Part shown: positions 18,556-27,122 of the stretch, in pieces | Position numbering within the stretch: the first letter of the stretch is position 1 | Layout of the letters: each line of letters starts with the position of its first letter | Source: DAHUYF01 sp963838385 | GTDB taxonomy: Bacteria > Pseudomonadota > Alphaproteobacteria > ATCC43930 > CGMCC-115725 | Assembly: GCA_963838385.1 (NCBI GenBank) | Contig: CAWIRE010000003.1 | Location: forward strand, 1-64,000 | Direction: 5' to 3' | DNA: 64,000 nucleotides | Made by a program: the position numbers and the translations under genes | Notes under the pieces: model-generated | Database searches by the model: none | What the model was told of the DNA's origin: nothing | Seen by the model: the letters and a program-made list of their open reading frames with translations, nothing else

Positions 18556-18572
18556 TATGATCTTTGATCACA
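18556..18572. promoter_or_regulatory. Second copy of the operator-like site
   Basis: TATGATCTTTGATCACA matches the reverse complement of the 15985-16001 site (TGTGATTATTGATCACA) at 14 of 17 positions. It lies between the amidohydrolase and the ABC-transporter operon, just where a regulator would control both. Flanking AT-rich sequence (about 18551-18570) could hold the -10 elements. Confidence 0.55.
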
Positions 18573-18703
18573 GAATGCAAGGCGACGCGTCGCCGTCTCC
18601 GGGCGCTCGCAGCGTCCCGGAGCCCGTCAGGCGCCGGCCGAATCAAGATCCCGACACCGCCGGAGCAGGAGCGGTCGCGGCTCAAACGAAGGGGAGGAAA
18701 GAC

Positions 18704-20038
18704 ATGAACCAGCGGATTGGAAGGCAGAAGGCCGTGGCCTCGCTCGGGCGCGGGAGCGGCCGGTCGCGGCGGATGCTCGCCGCCGGGGCGATCCTCGGCC
18801 TGCTGCTCGGCACGGGCGCGGCGTCGGCGCAGGACGCGGCAACCGCCGGCACCGGCGGCGTGACCGGCGGGCAGATCAAGAAGGTGCTCGGCCTCGGCAA
18901 CGAAAATCTCGGCACCGGGCTTCATTTCAAGCTCGGCATCGTGCTGGCGCTGACCGGCCCCGGCTCCTATTACGGCCGCATCCAGGGCAACGGCGCCAAG
19001 CTCGCGGTGGCGCAGATCAAGGCCGCGGGCGGACCGGACATCGAGCTGATTTTCAAGGATCACAAATCCGCCGACGCGCAGGCCGGGGCGCGCGCCGCGC
19101 GCGAACTCGGCATCGCCGGCGTGCCGGCCGTGCTGAGCTCCTATGTCGGCGACATCGGCGCCATGTTCCCGGGACTGGCCCAGTACAAGATGCTGGCGCT
19201 CGACGGCGGCGGCGGTACCAGCGATTTCGGCCAGGGCAAGCCCTATTTCTGGGGCATGCGCGCGATCGAGCCCGACGATGATTTCATCGGCGCGCTGAAA
19301 TACTGGAAAGCGACCGCTCCCAAGGTCAAGCGCGTGTCGCTGGTCTACTTCGACCAGGGGCCGGCGAACGAGATCGTCATCGCCAACTTCAAGAAGGCGC
19401 TCGCCAACACCGGCCTCGCGCTTGCCAGCACCGAGCTGACGACGATCGGCGCGACCGATTACTCGGCGACGATCGCGCGCCTCAAGGCATCCAATCCGGA
19501 CGCCATCTTCCTGTTCGGCACCGGCGTCGATCCCGGCTATTTCATGAAGCAGCTGGTGAATGCGGGCGTGACGACGCCGGTCATCGGCTCCGAATACATC
19601 ACCGATGCCGCCGAGGTCGCCGGCCCCGCCTTCGATCATTACATGTTCGCCACCGACTGGTTCGATCCGGCGCGCCCATCGAACCCTTGGTCGAAGCTCT
19701 TCCTTGCGAGCTATGTGAAGGAATTCAAGCTGCAGCCCGAGATCAATGCCGCGAACTATTACGAGGATACGTTCGCGATCTGGGACCTGATCCGCCGCGT
19801 TCTGGCCAAGGGCGGCAACGTCAACAGCGGCGAGCAGCTGCAGCAGGCGCTTCTCGCCGACCCGCGGTTCAAGAGCGTCTATGGCGGCAGCGCCACCGAG
19901 ATCGGCACCATCGCGCTCGACACCACCAGCCATTCGGTCAAGGAGCGTCCGCTCGGCGTCTATCAATCGAACGGCGGCAAGCCCAAGCCGGTGGCCACCT
20001 TCGATCTCGGCGGGGCGCACTTCGAACTGGTCAAATAA
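18704..20038 (+). CDS. Branched-chain-amino-acid-type ABC transporter substrate-binding protein
   Basis: A 444-residue periplasmic type I binding protein. The N-terminal signal peptide (arginine-rich n-region, hydrophobic MLAAGAILGLLLGTG, cleavage after ASA) is followed by the LivJ-like fold: LGIVLALTGPGSYYG, and later FLFGTGVDPG. A strong GGGGAGG precedes the ATG. It is the first gene of a transporter operon (binding protein, LivH, LivM-LivG fusion, LivF, second binding protein). Ligands of this class include amino acids, amides, urea and aromatic acids; the catabolic neighbours suggest an organic acid or aromatic-derived substrate. Confidence 0.92.
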   Translation: MNQRIGRQKAVASLGRGSGRSRRMLAAGAILGLLLGTGAASAQDAATAGTGGVTGGQIKKVLGLGNENLGTGLHFKLGIVLALTGPGSYYGRIQGNGAKLAVAQIKAAGGPDIELIFKDHKSADAQAGARAARELGIAGVPAVLSSYVGDIGAMFPGLAQYKMLALDGGGGTSDFGQGKPYFWGMRAIEPDDDFIGALKYWKATAPKVKRVSLVYFDQGPANEIVIANFKKALANTGLALASTELTTIGATDYSATIARLKASNPDAIFLFGTGVDPGYFMKQLVNAGVTTPVIGSEYITDAAEVAGPAFDHYMFATDWFDPARPSNPWSKLFLASYVKEFKLQPEINAANYYEDTFAIWDLIRRVLAKGGNVNSGEQLQQALLADPRFKSVYGGSATEIGTIALDTTSHSVKERPLGVYQSNGGKPKPVATFDLGGAHFELVK

Positions 20039-20056
20039 GGCCCGCCGGGTTGTTCC

Positions 20057-20956
20057 ATGGGGATCGAGCAGGTCGAACAGCTTGCCGTGGCCGGCGTCAT
20101 CAATGGCAGCTTCTACGCGCTGCTCGGCGTCGGCTTCGGCCTCATCCTCGGGGTGACCGGGCGGTTTCATTATGCTTTCGCCTTCGTCTTCACGCTCGGC
20201 GCCTATGTTGCCTCGGTCCTCGAAGGGCCGGGGCACGTCCCCGCAGCGCCGGCGATCCTCGCCGGGCTGGCCGCGGCCGCGCTATGCGGCGTCCTGATCG
20301 AGCGCTTCGTCTATCGCCCGCTGGCCGTCTTCGCCGGCCCGCTCGCGCTGCTGACGATCTTCATCTCCTCGCTCGGCGTGACCATTGCCGGGGTGAACCT
20401 GATCACCCTGGCCTGGTCGGCGGCGAGCCGGTCGGTCACGCTGGTGCCGGTGCACCCGCTCGCGCTCGGCGCCGTCACCTTCACCACCCTCGATCTCGCG
20501 CTGGTGGCCACGGCGTGGCTGTTGATCAGCGCGCTCGCGGCGGTTCTGGCCTGGACCGATCTCGGCCGCTCGATCCGGGCGGTGCGCGGCAATCCGACGC
20601 TGGCGCGGATCATGGGAATCGATCCCGGCCGGATCCATCTCGCGGTGTTCGCACTCGGCTCTCTACTGTGCGGCGTCGCCGGCATCCTCAACGGGGCGCG
20701 CTTCGCGGTGCAGCCGGACATGGGCGACCGCCCCGTGGTGTTCGCGTTCGTGGTCGCTTTCCTCGGTGGAGCGCGCAGCAGCCCCGTGAGGATCGGTCTT
20801 GCCGGACTTTTCATCGGCCTGGTCGAGAGCCTGAGCGGTCTGTTCGTATCGCCGCAATGGACCTCGCTTGTCGTCTTCTCGGTGCTGTTCGCATACCTCG
20901 TCTTTCAGCCCATCGATCTGCGTCTGCTGCGCCCGGCGCGCAATGCGGCCTCCTGA
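20057..20956 (+). CDS. Branched-chain-type ABC transporter permease (LivH family)
   Basis: A 299-residue inner-membrane protein with about eight hydrophobic segments. It begins with the family pattern GVINGSFYALLGVGFGLILGVTG and carries the cytoplasmic coupling loop after GRSIRAVRGNPTLARIMGID. It starts 18 bases after the binding-protein gene. With the LivM part of the next gene it forms the membrane channel of the importer. Confidence 0.93.
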   Translation: MGIEQVEQLAVAGVINGSFYALLGVGFGLILGVTGRFHYAFAFVFTLGAYVASVLEGPGHVPAAPAILAGLAAAALCGVLIERFVYRPLAVFAGPLALLTIFISSLGVTIAGVNLITLAWSAASRSVTLVPVHPLALGAVTFTTLDLALVATAWLLISALAAVLAWTDLGRSIRAVRGNPTLARIMGIDPGRIHLAVFALGSLLCGVAGILNGARFAVQPDMGDRPVVFAFVVAFLGGARSSPVRIGLAGLFIGLVESLSGLFVSPQWTSLVVFSVLFAYLVFQPIDLRLLRPARNAAS

Positions 20957-21009
20957 GGTCGCGCGCGATGCCGATCCCGCAGCCGAGCGCGGTCTGACAA
21001 CGTCGGCCC

Positions 21010-22809
21010 ATGGATTATTGGTGGGACATCCTCAACCTGGTGCTGATCTTCAGCATCTTCGCCATCTCGCTCAACCTGCTGGTGGGCTATGCCGGCCAGG
21101 TCTCGGTGGCGCATGCGGCGTTCGGCGCCGTCGGCGGCTACGTCGCCGCCTATCTTGCCGCCCACGCCGCGGTGGGCTTCTGGCCGGGTCTGTTCGCGGG
21201 CGCCGCCGGCGCCGGGATCATCGGGCTGGTGATGAGCCTACCGGCGCTGCGCCTCAGCCCGGAATATCTGGTGCTGCTCACGATCGCCGTCTCCTCGATC
21301 GTGCTCACCATCGTCGGCGCCGTGCCCGAGCTCGGCGGCGCCTATGGCATGATCGCCGACAAGGCCGCCAACCTTGCGCCGCTCCCCGGCGGCGATCTGC
21401 TGTTCCCGCGGCAATGGGTCGTGCCACTGCTCGGCTTCACCGCCGTCACCTATCTCGTCTGTTACCGGCTTGGGGAATCTGCCTGGGGGCGCGTCCTCAA
21501 GGGCATTCGCGACGACGAGATCGCGATCCGGGCGCTCGGCTGCAACGTCTTCGCCTACAAGGTCGTGGTCTTCGGCCTGACCTCGGCCTTCGCCGGCCTC
21601 GCCGGCGTGCTCCTCTACTACTACAACCAGATCGCGTCGCCGAGCGTCTATGGGCTCAACGTTTCGCTCAAGATCTTCGCCATGACGATCTTCGGCGGGC
21701 TCGGGAATTTCACCGGCTCGATCCTCGGCGCCGCCATCCTGCAGCTCCTGCAGCCGATGCTCGAGAAGGTGGTTCGAGTCGACCCGGGCAACGCCTTTAT
21801 CATCCAGCTCGTGATCTACGGGCTCGGGCTGGTCCTGCTGATCCGGCTGCGTCCGCAAGGGATCCTGCCCGAAGGCTTCTCGCTCATCCACCGGCTGCGC
21901 AGCCTGCCTCGGGCGTCGGCGTCGCAGCCGCGACCATCGGGGAGCGCAGGTGCTGCGCCGGCAGCGCCGACGCGCGCCAGCGTCCGCGTGCTCTCGAAGC
22001 CCGCCGAAGCGCCCCCGGTCATTCTCGAAGTGCGCGGGCTGTCGAAGAGCTTCGGCGGGATCAAGGCGTGCCGCGATCTGACCTTCGATCTCCACCAGGG
22101 CAGGATCGCCGCTCTGGTCGGGCCCAACGGCGCCGGCAAAACGACGGTGTTCAACCTTCTGACGGGTGCGCTCTCCTCCGATGAGGGCATCGTCCGCTTG
22201 CGCGGCGAGAATGTACGCGGGCTCGCGCCGAACCGGATCGCGCGCGCGGGCATGGTCCGGTCGTTCCAGGATGTCCGGCTGTTCGGTCGCATGTCTGCGG
22301 TCGACAATGTGATGCTCGGCATCCGCGACATGTCGCCCGAATTCTGGCGCTGGCCGAGCGGCACCAAGGGCGGCGAGAACCTCGCCGACCTGTTCCTGTT
22401 CCCGCGCCTGACGGCGCGCGTCGAGCGCGAGACGCGCGCCCGCGCCATGGAATGGCTCCGCCTCGTCGGCCTCGAGCCAGTGGCGGCGACGCCGGCGGGC
22501 GCGCTGTCCTTCGGTCAGCAGAAGCTGGTGTCCTTTGCCCGGCTCCTCGCTACGGATGCCGACGTGCTGCTGCTCGATGAGCCGGCCTCGGGCGTCGATC
22601 AGCGCTGGGTCGATGCCATCCTCGATCTCGTCGTCTTCATGCGCAACAGCGGCAAGACGGTCTGCATCGTCGAGCACAGCCTGCATGTGGTCGAGCGCTT
22701 GGCCGACATCGTCTTCTTCATGGAGCTCGGCCGCATCACGGCGCAGGGTACGATCGGCGAGCTCACCCGCGACACCCGCCTGGCGGAGGTCTACTTTGGC
22801 ACCGCCTGA
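21010..22809 (+). CDS. Fused LivM-type permease and LivG-type ATPase
   Basis: A single 599-residue protein. Residues of about 1-300 are a LivM permease (FAISLNLLVGYAGQVSVAHAAFGAVG, LLYYYNQIASPSVYG, GGLGNFTGSILGAA). An Ala/Pro-rich linker of about 30 residues follows. Residues of about 335-599 are a complete ABC ATPase: Walker A GPNGAGKTT (about residue 371), signature LSFGQQ (about residue 499), Walker B VLLLDEP, and the switch histidine in CIVEHSLH. Livelier LivM-LivG fusions of this type occur in alphaproteobacteria and keep a one-to-one ratio of the parts. The reading frame is continuous, so it is not an assembly artefact. Confidence 0.93.
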   Translation: MDYWWDILNLVLIFSIFAISLNLLVGYAGQVSVAHAAFGAVGGYVAAYLAAHAAVGFWPGLFAGAAGAGIIGLVMSLPALRLSPEYLVLLTIAVSSIVLTIVGAVPELGGAYGMIADKAANLAPLPGGDLLFPRQWVVPLLGFTAVTYLVCYRLGESAWGRVLKGIRDDEIAIRALGCNVFAYKVVVFGLTSAFAGLAGVLLYYYNQIASPSVYGLNVSLKIFAMTIFGGLGNFTGSILGAAILQLLQPMLEKVVRVDPGNAFIIQLVIYGLGLVLLIRLRPQGILPEGFSLIHRLRSLPRASASQPRPSGSAGAAPAAPTRASVRVLSKPAEAPPVILEVRGLSKSFGGIKACRDLTFDLHQGRIAALVGPNGAGKTTVFNLLTGALSSDEGIVRLRGENVRGLAPNRIARAGMVRSFQDVRLFGRMSAVDNVMLGIRDMSPEFWRWPSGTKGGENLADLFLFPRLTARVERETRARAMEWLRLVGLEPVAATPAGALSFGQQKLVSFARLLATDADVLLLDEPASGVDQRWVDAILDLVVFMRNSGKTVCIVEHSLHVVERLADIVFFMELGRITAQGTIGELTRDTRLAEVYFGTA

Positions 22810-23536
22810 TAGACCGCCTGCCGTGCCCGAGCCGCTCCTGCTGGTGGAGGGGATCGATAGCGGCTACGGCCGGAAGCTCGTGCTCGCCGATGTCGGCCTG
22901 CGCTTGAACCGCGGCGAGGCGGTGGCGCTCCTCGGCCACAATGGCGCCGGCAAGACCACGCTGCTGCAGACGATCTTCGGGCTGCAGCCGGTCTGGAAAG
23001 GCCGGATCTCCTTTGCCGGGCAGGGGCTCGGCCGCGAGCACTCGGCACGGCGCGCGGTCGCGCTCGGGATCGCCATGATCCCGGCCGAGCGCTTCGTCTT
23101 TCCCGACCTCACCGTCGCCGAGAATCTTCAGCTCAGCGCCGCCGGGCTGAGCGGCAGCGAGCGCGCGGAACGCTGCGAGGCCGCCTATGCCGATTTCCCG
23201 ATCCTGAGGCAGCGCACGGCGCAGCTCGCCGGCGCCATGAGCGGCGGAGAACAGCGCATGGTCAGCCTGGCGATGGCGCTGATGCGCAAGCCCAGGCTGC
23301 TGCTGCTGGACGAGCCCTCGCTCGGCCTCTCGCCCGCCATCGCCGAGCAGGTGATGGCGCGCGTGCGCGAGCTCGTGGCGGGTGGCATGTCGGTCGTGCT
23401 CGTCGAGCAGAACGTGGCGGCCGCGCTGGGGGCCGCCTCGCGCGTCTACGTGCTGCGGTCGGGCCGCATCATCCACGAGGAATCGGCGCGGACCCTGTCC
23501 GCGCGCGGGCGCGAGACATGGTGGGAGCTGTTCTGA
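22796..23536 (+). CDS. Branched-chain-type ABC transporter ATPase (LivF family)
   Basis: A 246-residue cytoplasmic ATPase: Walker A GHNGAGKTT, signature MSGGEQR, Walker B LLLLDEPSLGLSP, and switch histidine replaced by Gln-rich VEQN as usual for LivF. The start is set at TTG 22796 because GGAGG lies six bases before it; GTG 22823 has no ribosome-binding site. This start lies inside the end of the fused permease-ATPase gene, giving a 14-base overlap and coupling the two. Confidence 0.92.
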   Translation: MAPPDRPPAVPEPLLLVEGIDSGYGRKLVLADVGLRLNRGEAVALLGHNGAGKTTLLQTIFGLQPVWKGRISFAGQGLGREHSARRAVALGIAMIPAERFVFPDLTVAENLQLSAAGLSGSERAERCEAAYADFPILRQRTAQLAGAMSGGEQRMVSLAMALMRKPRLLLLDEPSLGLSPAIAEQVMARVRELVAGGMSVVLVEQNVAAALGAASRVYVLRSGRIIHEESARTLSARGRETWWELF

Positions 23537-23566
23537 GCGCGGGCGACGCGAACCGGGAGGAAAATC

Positions 23567-24781
23567 ATGAAGATGGCGAGCTTTCTCATTCTGGCCGCTG
23601 TGGCCTGTTGCACCGCTCCGGGTGCCGTGCGGGCGGCTGAAGGCCCGGTCAAGATCGGCGTCCTTGCCGATATGACGTCGCTCTATGCCCCGGCCGGCGG
23701 CGAAGGCGATGTCGAGGCGGCGCGCATGGCGGCAGAGGATGCCGGTGAGGTGCTGGGCCACAAGGTCGAGGTGGTTTCGGCCGATCACCAGAACAAGGCC
23801 GATATCGGCTCCGCCATCGCGCGGCAATGGTACGACAATGACAGCGTCGACATGATCACCGCCGTGCCCAACTCGGCGGTGGGCTTCGCCGTCGAGGAGC
23901 TCACCCGCGAGAAGCACAAGATCGCGCTGCTGACCGGCGCGCTCAGCTCCGACATCACGGGGGTGAAATGCTCGCCCTATACCGCGAGCTGGGTGCTCGA
24001 CACCTATTCGCTGGCGCACGTCACCGGTTCCGCCGTGGTCAAGCAGGGCGGCGACACCTGGTTTTTCATCGGCGCCGACTATGCCTTCGGCCACGCCCTC
24101 GAACAGGACACGGCAAAGGTGGTGGAAGCGAACGGCGGCAAGGTCCTGGGCGCGGTTTATGCGCCGCTCAACAATTCGGACTTCTCCTCCTTCCTGCTTC
24201 AGGCGCAGGCCTCGAAGGCGAAGATCGTCGGCCTCGCCAACTCCAGCGCCGACACGCAGAACGCGATCAAGCAGGGCGTCGAGTTCGGCATCGTCGCCGG
24301 CGGCCAGCGCTTCGCCGCCATGCTGTTCTTCATCCTCGACGCCCACAGCTTGGGCCTCCAGGCGGCGCAGGGGCTGCTGCTGGCCTCGCCCTTCTACTGG
24401 GACTTGAACGACGAGACGCGCGCCTTATCCAAGCGCTTCCAGGCCCGCATCGGCCACCCGCCAAGCTGGGATCAGGCCGGCGTCTACAGTGCGGTCAACC
24501 ATTATCTGAAGGCGATCAAGGCGCTCGGCACCAAGGATCCGGACCAAGTCATGGCGAAGATGCGCGAGATGCCGATCAACGATTTCATGACCAGGAACGG
24601 CAGGCTGCGCATCGACGGCCGCGTCATCCGCGACATGTATCTGTTCGAGGTGAAGACGCCGGCGGAGTCGAAGGCCGAGTGGGACGTCTACAAGCTCGTC
24701 CGTACCGTGCCAGGCGACGAGGCGTTCCGTCCGCTCGATCAGGGTGGATGCCCGCTGGTCAGGTCCGGGTCGTCGAAATAG
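23567..24781 (+). CDS. Second ABC transporter substrate-binding protein
   Basis: A 404-residue periplasmic binding protein with a signal peptide (MASFLILAAVACCTAPGAVRAAE), then KIGVLADMTSLYAPAGGEGDVEAARMAAED and the LivJ-type two-lobe fold. A GGGAGG precedes the ATG. It closes the transporter operon and differs clearly from the first binding protein at 18704, so the importer may accept two ligands through alternative receptors. A stem-loop at 24807-24833 follows. Confidence 0.92.
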   Translation: MKMASFLILAAVACCTAPGAVRAAEGPVKIGVLADMTSLYAPAGGEGDVEAARMAAEDAGEVLGHKVEVVSADHQNKADIGSAIARQWYDNDSVDMITAVPNSAVGFAVEELTREKHKIALLTGALSSDITGVKCSPYTASWVLDTYSLAHVTGSAVVKQGGDTWFFIGADYAFGHALEQDTAKVVEANGGKVLGAVYAPLNNSDFSSFLLQAQASKAKIVGLANSSADTQNAIKQGVEFGIVAGGQRFAAMLFFILDAHSLGLQAAQGLLLASPFYWDLNDETRALSKRFQARIGHPPSWDQAGVYSAVNHYLKAIKALGTKDPDQVMAKMREMPINDFMTRNGRLRIDGRVIRDMYLFEVKTPAESKAEWDVYKLVRTVPGDEAFRPLDQGGCPLVRSGSSK

Positions 24782-24806
24782 CCGGAGCAGCCGCTGGCGG
24801 GTCTGC

Positions 24807-24833
24807 GGCGCATCGTGACGCGGACGATGCGCC
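24807..24833 (+). terminator. Stem-loop after the Liv operon
   Basis: GGCGCATCGT (24807-24816) and ACGATGCGCC (24824-24833) form a perfect ten-base-pair stem with a seven-base loop, 25 bases after the stop of the binding-protein gene. There is no T-run, so it may stabilise the mRNA end rather than terminate by itself. Confidence 0.5.
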
Positions 24834-25180
24834 CGTGCCATGTCCGGATTGGGTCAAGGTGAGAAGTGCGACAACCGCTGGGCGATGTCCGGATACCGGC
24901 CGAGACCGGAAGCGGTAGAAAGCTACTTGCTCTAACCGGCTAGGGACCGCTCAACTGCCGGCCGAGGCGGAAGGCTGGCGCCAGCCTGCCATCGATCATG
25001 GCCGCTGGGGCGCCGAGCAGACGCAGGCGCCATGCACGCTTTCTGATTACAGCCTGCGCCGTCTGGGATATAGTGAAGATCTCACAAGATCATTGCCGCA
25101 TTCCAACCTCTCGGGGGAGCCGCCTTCGGGGTCGGGCGCCTTGCGAGACGGGCGCGATCGTCGACATGGGAGGTGCCGCG
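24834..25180. other. Non-coding gap, nothing recognised
   Basis: About 350 bases between the Liv operon and the secreted NTF2-like gene. No convincing reading frame, RNA gene or repeat is visible. An AT-richer stretch near 25065-25095 (GATATAGTGAAGATC) may contain the promoter for the next gene. Confidence 0.4.
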
Positions 25181-25744
25181 ATGATGAAGCGAATTGTCAT
25201 GCTGGCCGTCGTCACGACGGGCTTTGCCGTTCCAGCCCTCGCCCAGCAAACGATGCCGATCACCGACCAGCAGAAGCAGGCGGTGCAGGCCGGGATGGAC
25301 CAGTACATGAAAGCTTACAACGCCCGAGACGCCAAGGGCATTGCCGCCCTCTTCAGCGAAGACGGCATGCTCGTCGGCACCTACGTGCCCGAACCGATCA
25401 TCGGACGACAGGCGATCGAGAAATACACGGAGGCCGGCATGCAGCAGGGGCAGACCGGCTCGGACCTCACCATCGGCGCCGACTGGAAATCCTTCGTGCC
25501 ACTGGGCAACAACCTGATCCTGATTGCCGGCACCTGGGCCGAGACCATCCCGACACCGCCCACCGCCCAGAATACCAGCGGCCAGCCGGCTGCGCAGAGC
25601 GGGTCGAGCCAACCGTCGCAGTTCAATCTGAAGCCCGGGGATCGGGAGCACGGAAGCTGGGCCGCGGTCGAGGAGCTGCAGGGCAACGGCGTGCTGATCC
25701 GCTCGCTCAGCTACAATGTCGGCCTCGCGGGCCCGATGAAATAA
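25181..25744 (+). CDS. Secreted NTF2-like (SnoaL/DUF4440) protein
   Basis: A 187-residue protein with a signal peptide (MKRIVMLAVVTTGFAVPALAQ, AxA cleavage) and the NTF2-like pattern: MDQYMKAYNARDAKGIAALFSEDGMLVG, then EPIIGRQAIEKY. Such domains act as small ketosteroid-isomerase-like binding or catalytic cups; the function here is unknown. ATG 25181 is chosen with GGGAGG upstream. A Gln/Ser/Pro-rich insertion lies at about residues 126-148. It sits 49 bases before a second gene of the same type. Confidence 0.8.
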   Translation: MMKRIVMLAVVTTGFAVPALAQQTMPITDQQKQAVQAGMDQYMKAYNARDAKGIAALFSEDGMLVGTYVPEPIIGRQAIEKYTEAGMQQGQTGSDLTIGADWKSFVPLGNNLILIAGTWAETIPTPPTAQNTSGQPAAQSGSSQPSQFNLKPGDREHGSWAAVEELQGNGVLIRSLSYNVGLAGPMK

Positions 25745-25793
25745 CCGTCGCGTCGTACCTCACGCAGCTTGTCGATCCACAAGGGAGGAAAAC

Positions 25794-26285
25794 ATGCTGC
25801 CACGCATCATCGTCGCGGCGGGCTTGGTTCTCGGGCTCGCCGCGCCATCCGAACCGGCACAGCAACTTGATCTGCAGATGAAGCAGGCCGCCGAAACCAT
25901 GGCGGCGCAATGGGTGGAGGCGATCAATCGCGGCGACGCGAAAGCCGCCGCGTCCCTCTTCGCCCCCGATGGCATGGAGATCAACGTCTATGGCCGGCAG
26001 ACGGGTCCTGAGATCGCGGAGGAAGCCCGCAAGGTCCACGCCATGGGCGTCAAGCTCGAGACCACCGTCGAGGAGGTGAGGCCCTTGGCCTCGGGGCAGA
26101 TGATGCTGGTGACCGGCACGTTCCGGGTCGACTACACCGACAATCCGACCACCAGGAACGCTCACGGCAACTGGCTGCGGCTCATGGAGAAGCAAGGCTC
26201 GGCGTGGAAGATCCTCGCCCAGTCCCTGACCCGCCAGGCGCAGCCCGTGGCCGCCACCGGCAGCTCGACCCCGCCCCGGCAGTAG
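25794..26285 (+). CDS. Secreted NTF2-like (SnoaL/DUF4440) protein, second copy
   Basis: A 163-residue protein with a signal peptide (MLPRIIVAAGLVLGLAAPSEPA) and the pattern AAQWVEAINRGDAKAAASLFAPDGMEINVYGRQTG, typical of DUF4440. GGGAGG precedes the ATG. It is similar in layout to the gene at 25181 but much diverged, so an old duplication is possible. It is convergent with nbaC. The function is unknown; secretion and pairing suggest a periplasmic role. Confidence 0.8.
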   Translation: MLPRIIVAAGLVLGLAAPSEPAQQLDLQMKQAAETMAAQWVEAINRGDAKAAASLFAPDGMEINVYGRQTGPEIAEEARKVHAMGVKLETTVEEVRPLASGQMMLVTGTFRVDYTDNPTTRNAHGNWLRLMEKQGSAWKILAQSLTRQAQPVAATGSSTPPRQ

Positions 26286-26384
26286 CGTCGAGCGCCGAGC
26301 CTTGGCTGCGGCGGCGCGCCGGCGTAGGCTGTTGCTGAGTGGCTCCGCCGCATCCCTGCGTCATTGACGCAGAGCGGATTTTTA

Positions 26385-26406
26385 GCCCCCGGTGTACACC
26401 GGGGGC
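26385..26406. repeat. Perfect 22-bp palindrome between convergent genes
   Basis: GCCCCCGGTGTACACCGGGGGC is fully self-complementary and lies between the second NTF2-like gene and nbaC. A TTTTTA run flanks it on the left, which on the minus strand reads as TAAAAA after the stem, so it is not a canonical terminator for either gene. It may be a transcript-end hairpin or a dimer-binding site. Confidence 0.5.
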
Positions 26407-26423
26407 GCAGTCTGCTCCCCGTC

Positions 26424-26960
26424 TCAGAACCGGGTCCAGCCCGGCGGCGGCTCCTTGCCGGGATGGATCGCGCCGCAGCGCTTGCAGGTGCGGGCGTCGC
26501 GGTCGGCATAGAAGGCTGCGAAGAGCGGAGGCAGGTCGGTGACGATGTTGGTCACCCGGGCCTCGACGCGATGCACCAGGGCGGCGCAGGCGAAGCAGAA
26601 CCATTCGAAGCCGTCGATGTCCTCGGCGCGCCGCGTGCCCTCGACCACCAGCCCGAGCGAGCCCGCCGGCCGCTGCGGCGAGTGCCGCGTGTGCGGCGGG
26701 ATCAGCAGCACCTCGCCTTGGCGGATCGGCACGTCCTCGATGCCCTCGGGCCCGGCGACCTTCAGCACCATGTCGCCCTTGAGCTGATAGAAGAACTCCT
26801 CGACGGGATCGTCGTGGAAGTCGACGCGCTGGTTCGGCCCGCCGATCACCTGCACCACCATTCCGGTGTTCTCGAACACCAGCTTGTTGTTCACCGGCGG
26901 CTTGAGCAGCGCGGCGTTGTCGGCGAGCCAGCGCTCCAGGCTGAACGGCGCGAACCGCAT
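26424..26960 (-). CDS. nbaC: 3-hydroxyanthranilate 3,4-dioxygenase
   Basis: A 178-residue single-cupin extradiol dioxygenase that opens 3-hydroxyanthranilate to aminocarboxymuconate semialdehyde. The iron ligands lie in QRVDFHDDPVEEFFYQ (His, Glu) and LLIPPHTRHSPQRP (His), and the substrate Arg/Glu in VVEGTRR. The bacterial rubredoxin-like second site is complete: CFAC and the C-terminal CKRCGAIHPG. A GGAGG before ATG 26960 fixes the start. No other kynurenine-pathway gene is nearby. It is divergent from a GntR regulator and a flavin monooxygenase, which suggests a role in degrading an aromatic amine. Confidence 0.95.
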   Translation of the reverse strand: MRFAPFSLERWLADNAALLKPPVNNKLVFENTGMVVQVIGGPNQRVDFHDDPVEEFFYQLKGDMVLKVAGPEGIEDVPIRQGEVLLIPPHTRHSPQRPAGSLGLVVEGTRRAEDIDGFEWFCFACAALVHRVEARVTNIVTDLPPLFAAFYADRDARTCKRCGAIHPGKEPPPGWTRF

Positions 26961-27033
26961 CTCTGACCTCCGCTGTGACACCCAAAACTAGACCCTGGCG
27001 CGGCGCCTGCCCCGAAGGCAAGTCCGCGGTCGA

Positions 27034-27057
27034 TTTTCGATCATGTTCGAGCGAAAA
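27034..27057. promoter_or_regulatory. Imperfect palindrome in the nbaC/gntR divergent promoter
   Basis: TTTTCGATC and GAGCGAAAA are the arms of a 24-bp imperfect dyad (TTTTCG.TC......GA.CGAAAA), centred between the two divergent genes. Its position makes it a candidate operator of the GntR protein encoded at 27123. It does not resemble the site of the first regulon. Confidence 0.4.
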
Positions 27058-27122
27058 AAAGATATTCGGGCGGAATCGATGTGATATCGTCGCCGAAAAT
27101 ATAATCGCCGGGGAGGATGGTC

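Noticed and set aside
17456..20236. A 926-codon open frame on the minus strand that runs through the binding-protein and permease region
   Set aside because: Only its C-terminal part (from 18493) is the amidohydrolase; the rest is the shadow of genes on the plus strand in GC-rich DNA and has no recognisable domain.
26385..26406. The GTGTAC-centred palindrome as an intrinsic terminator
   Set aside because: The U-run would have to follow the stem on the transcribed strand; on both strands it lies on the wrong side, so it is listed only as a palindrome.
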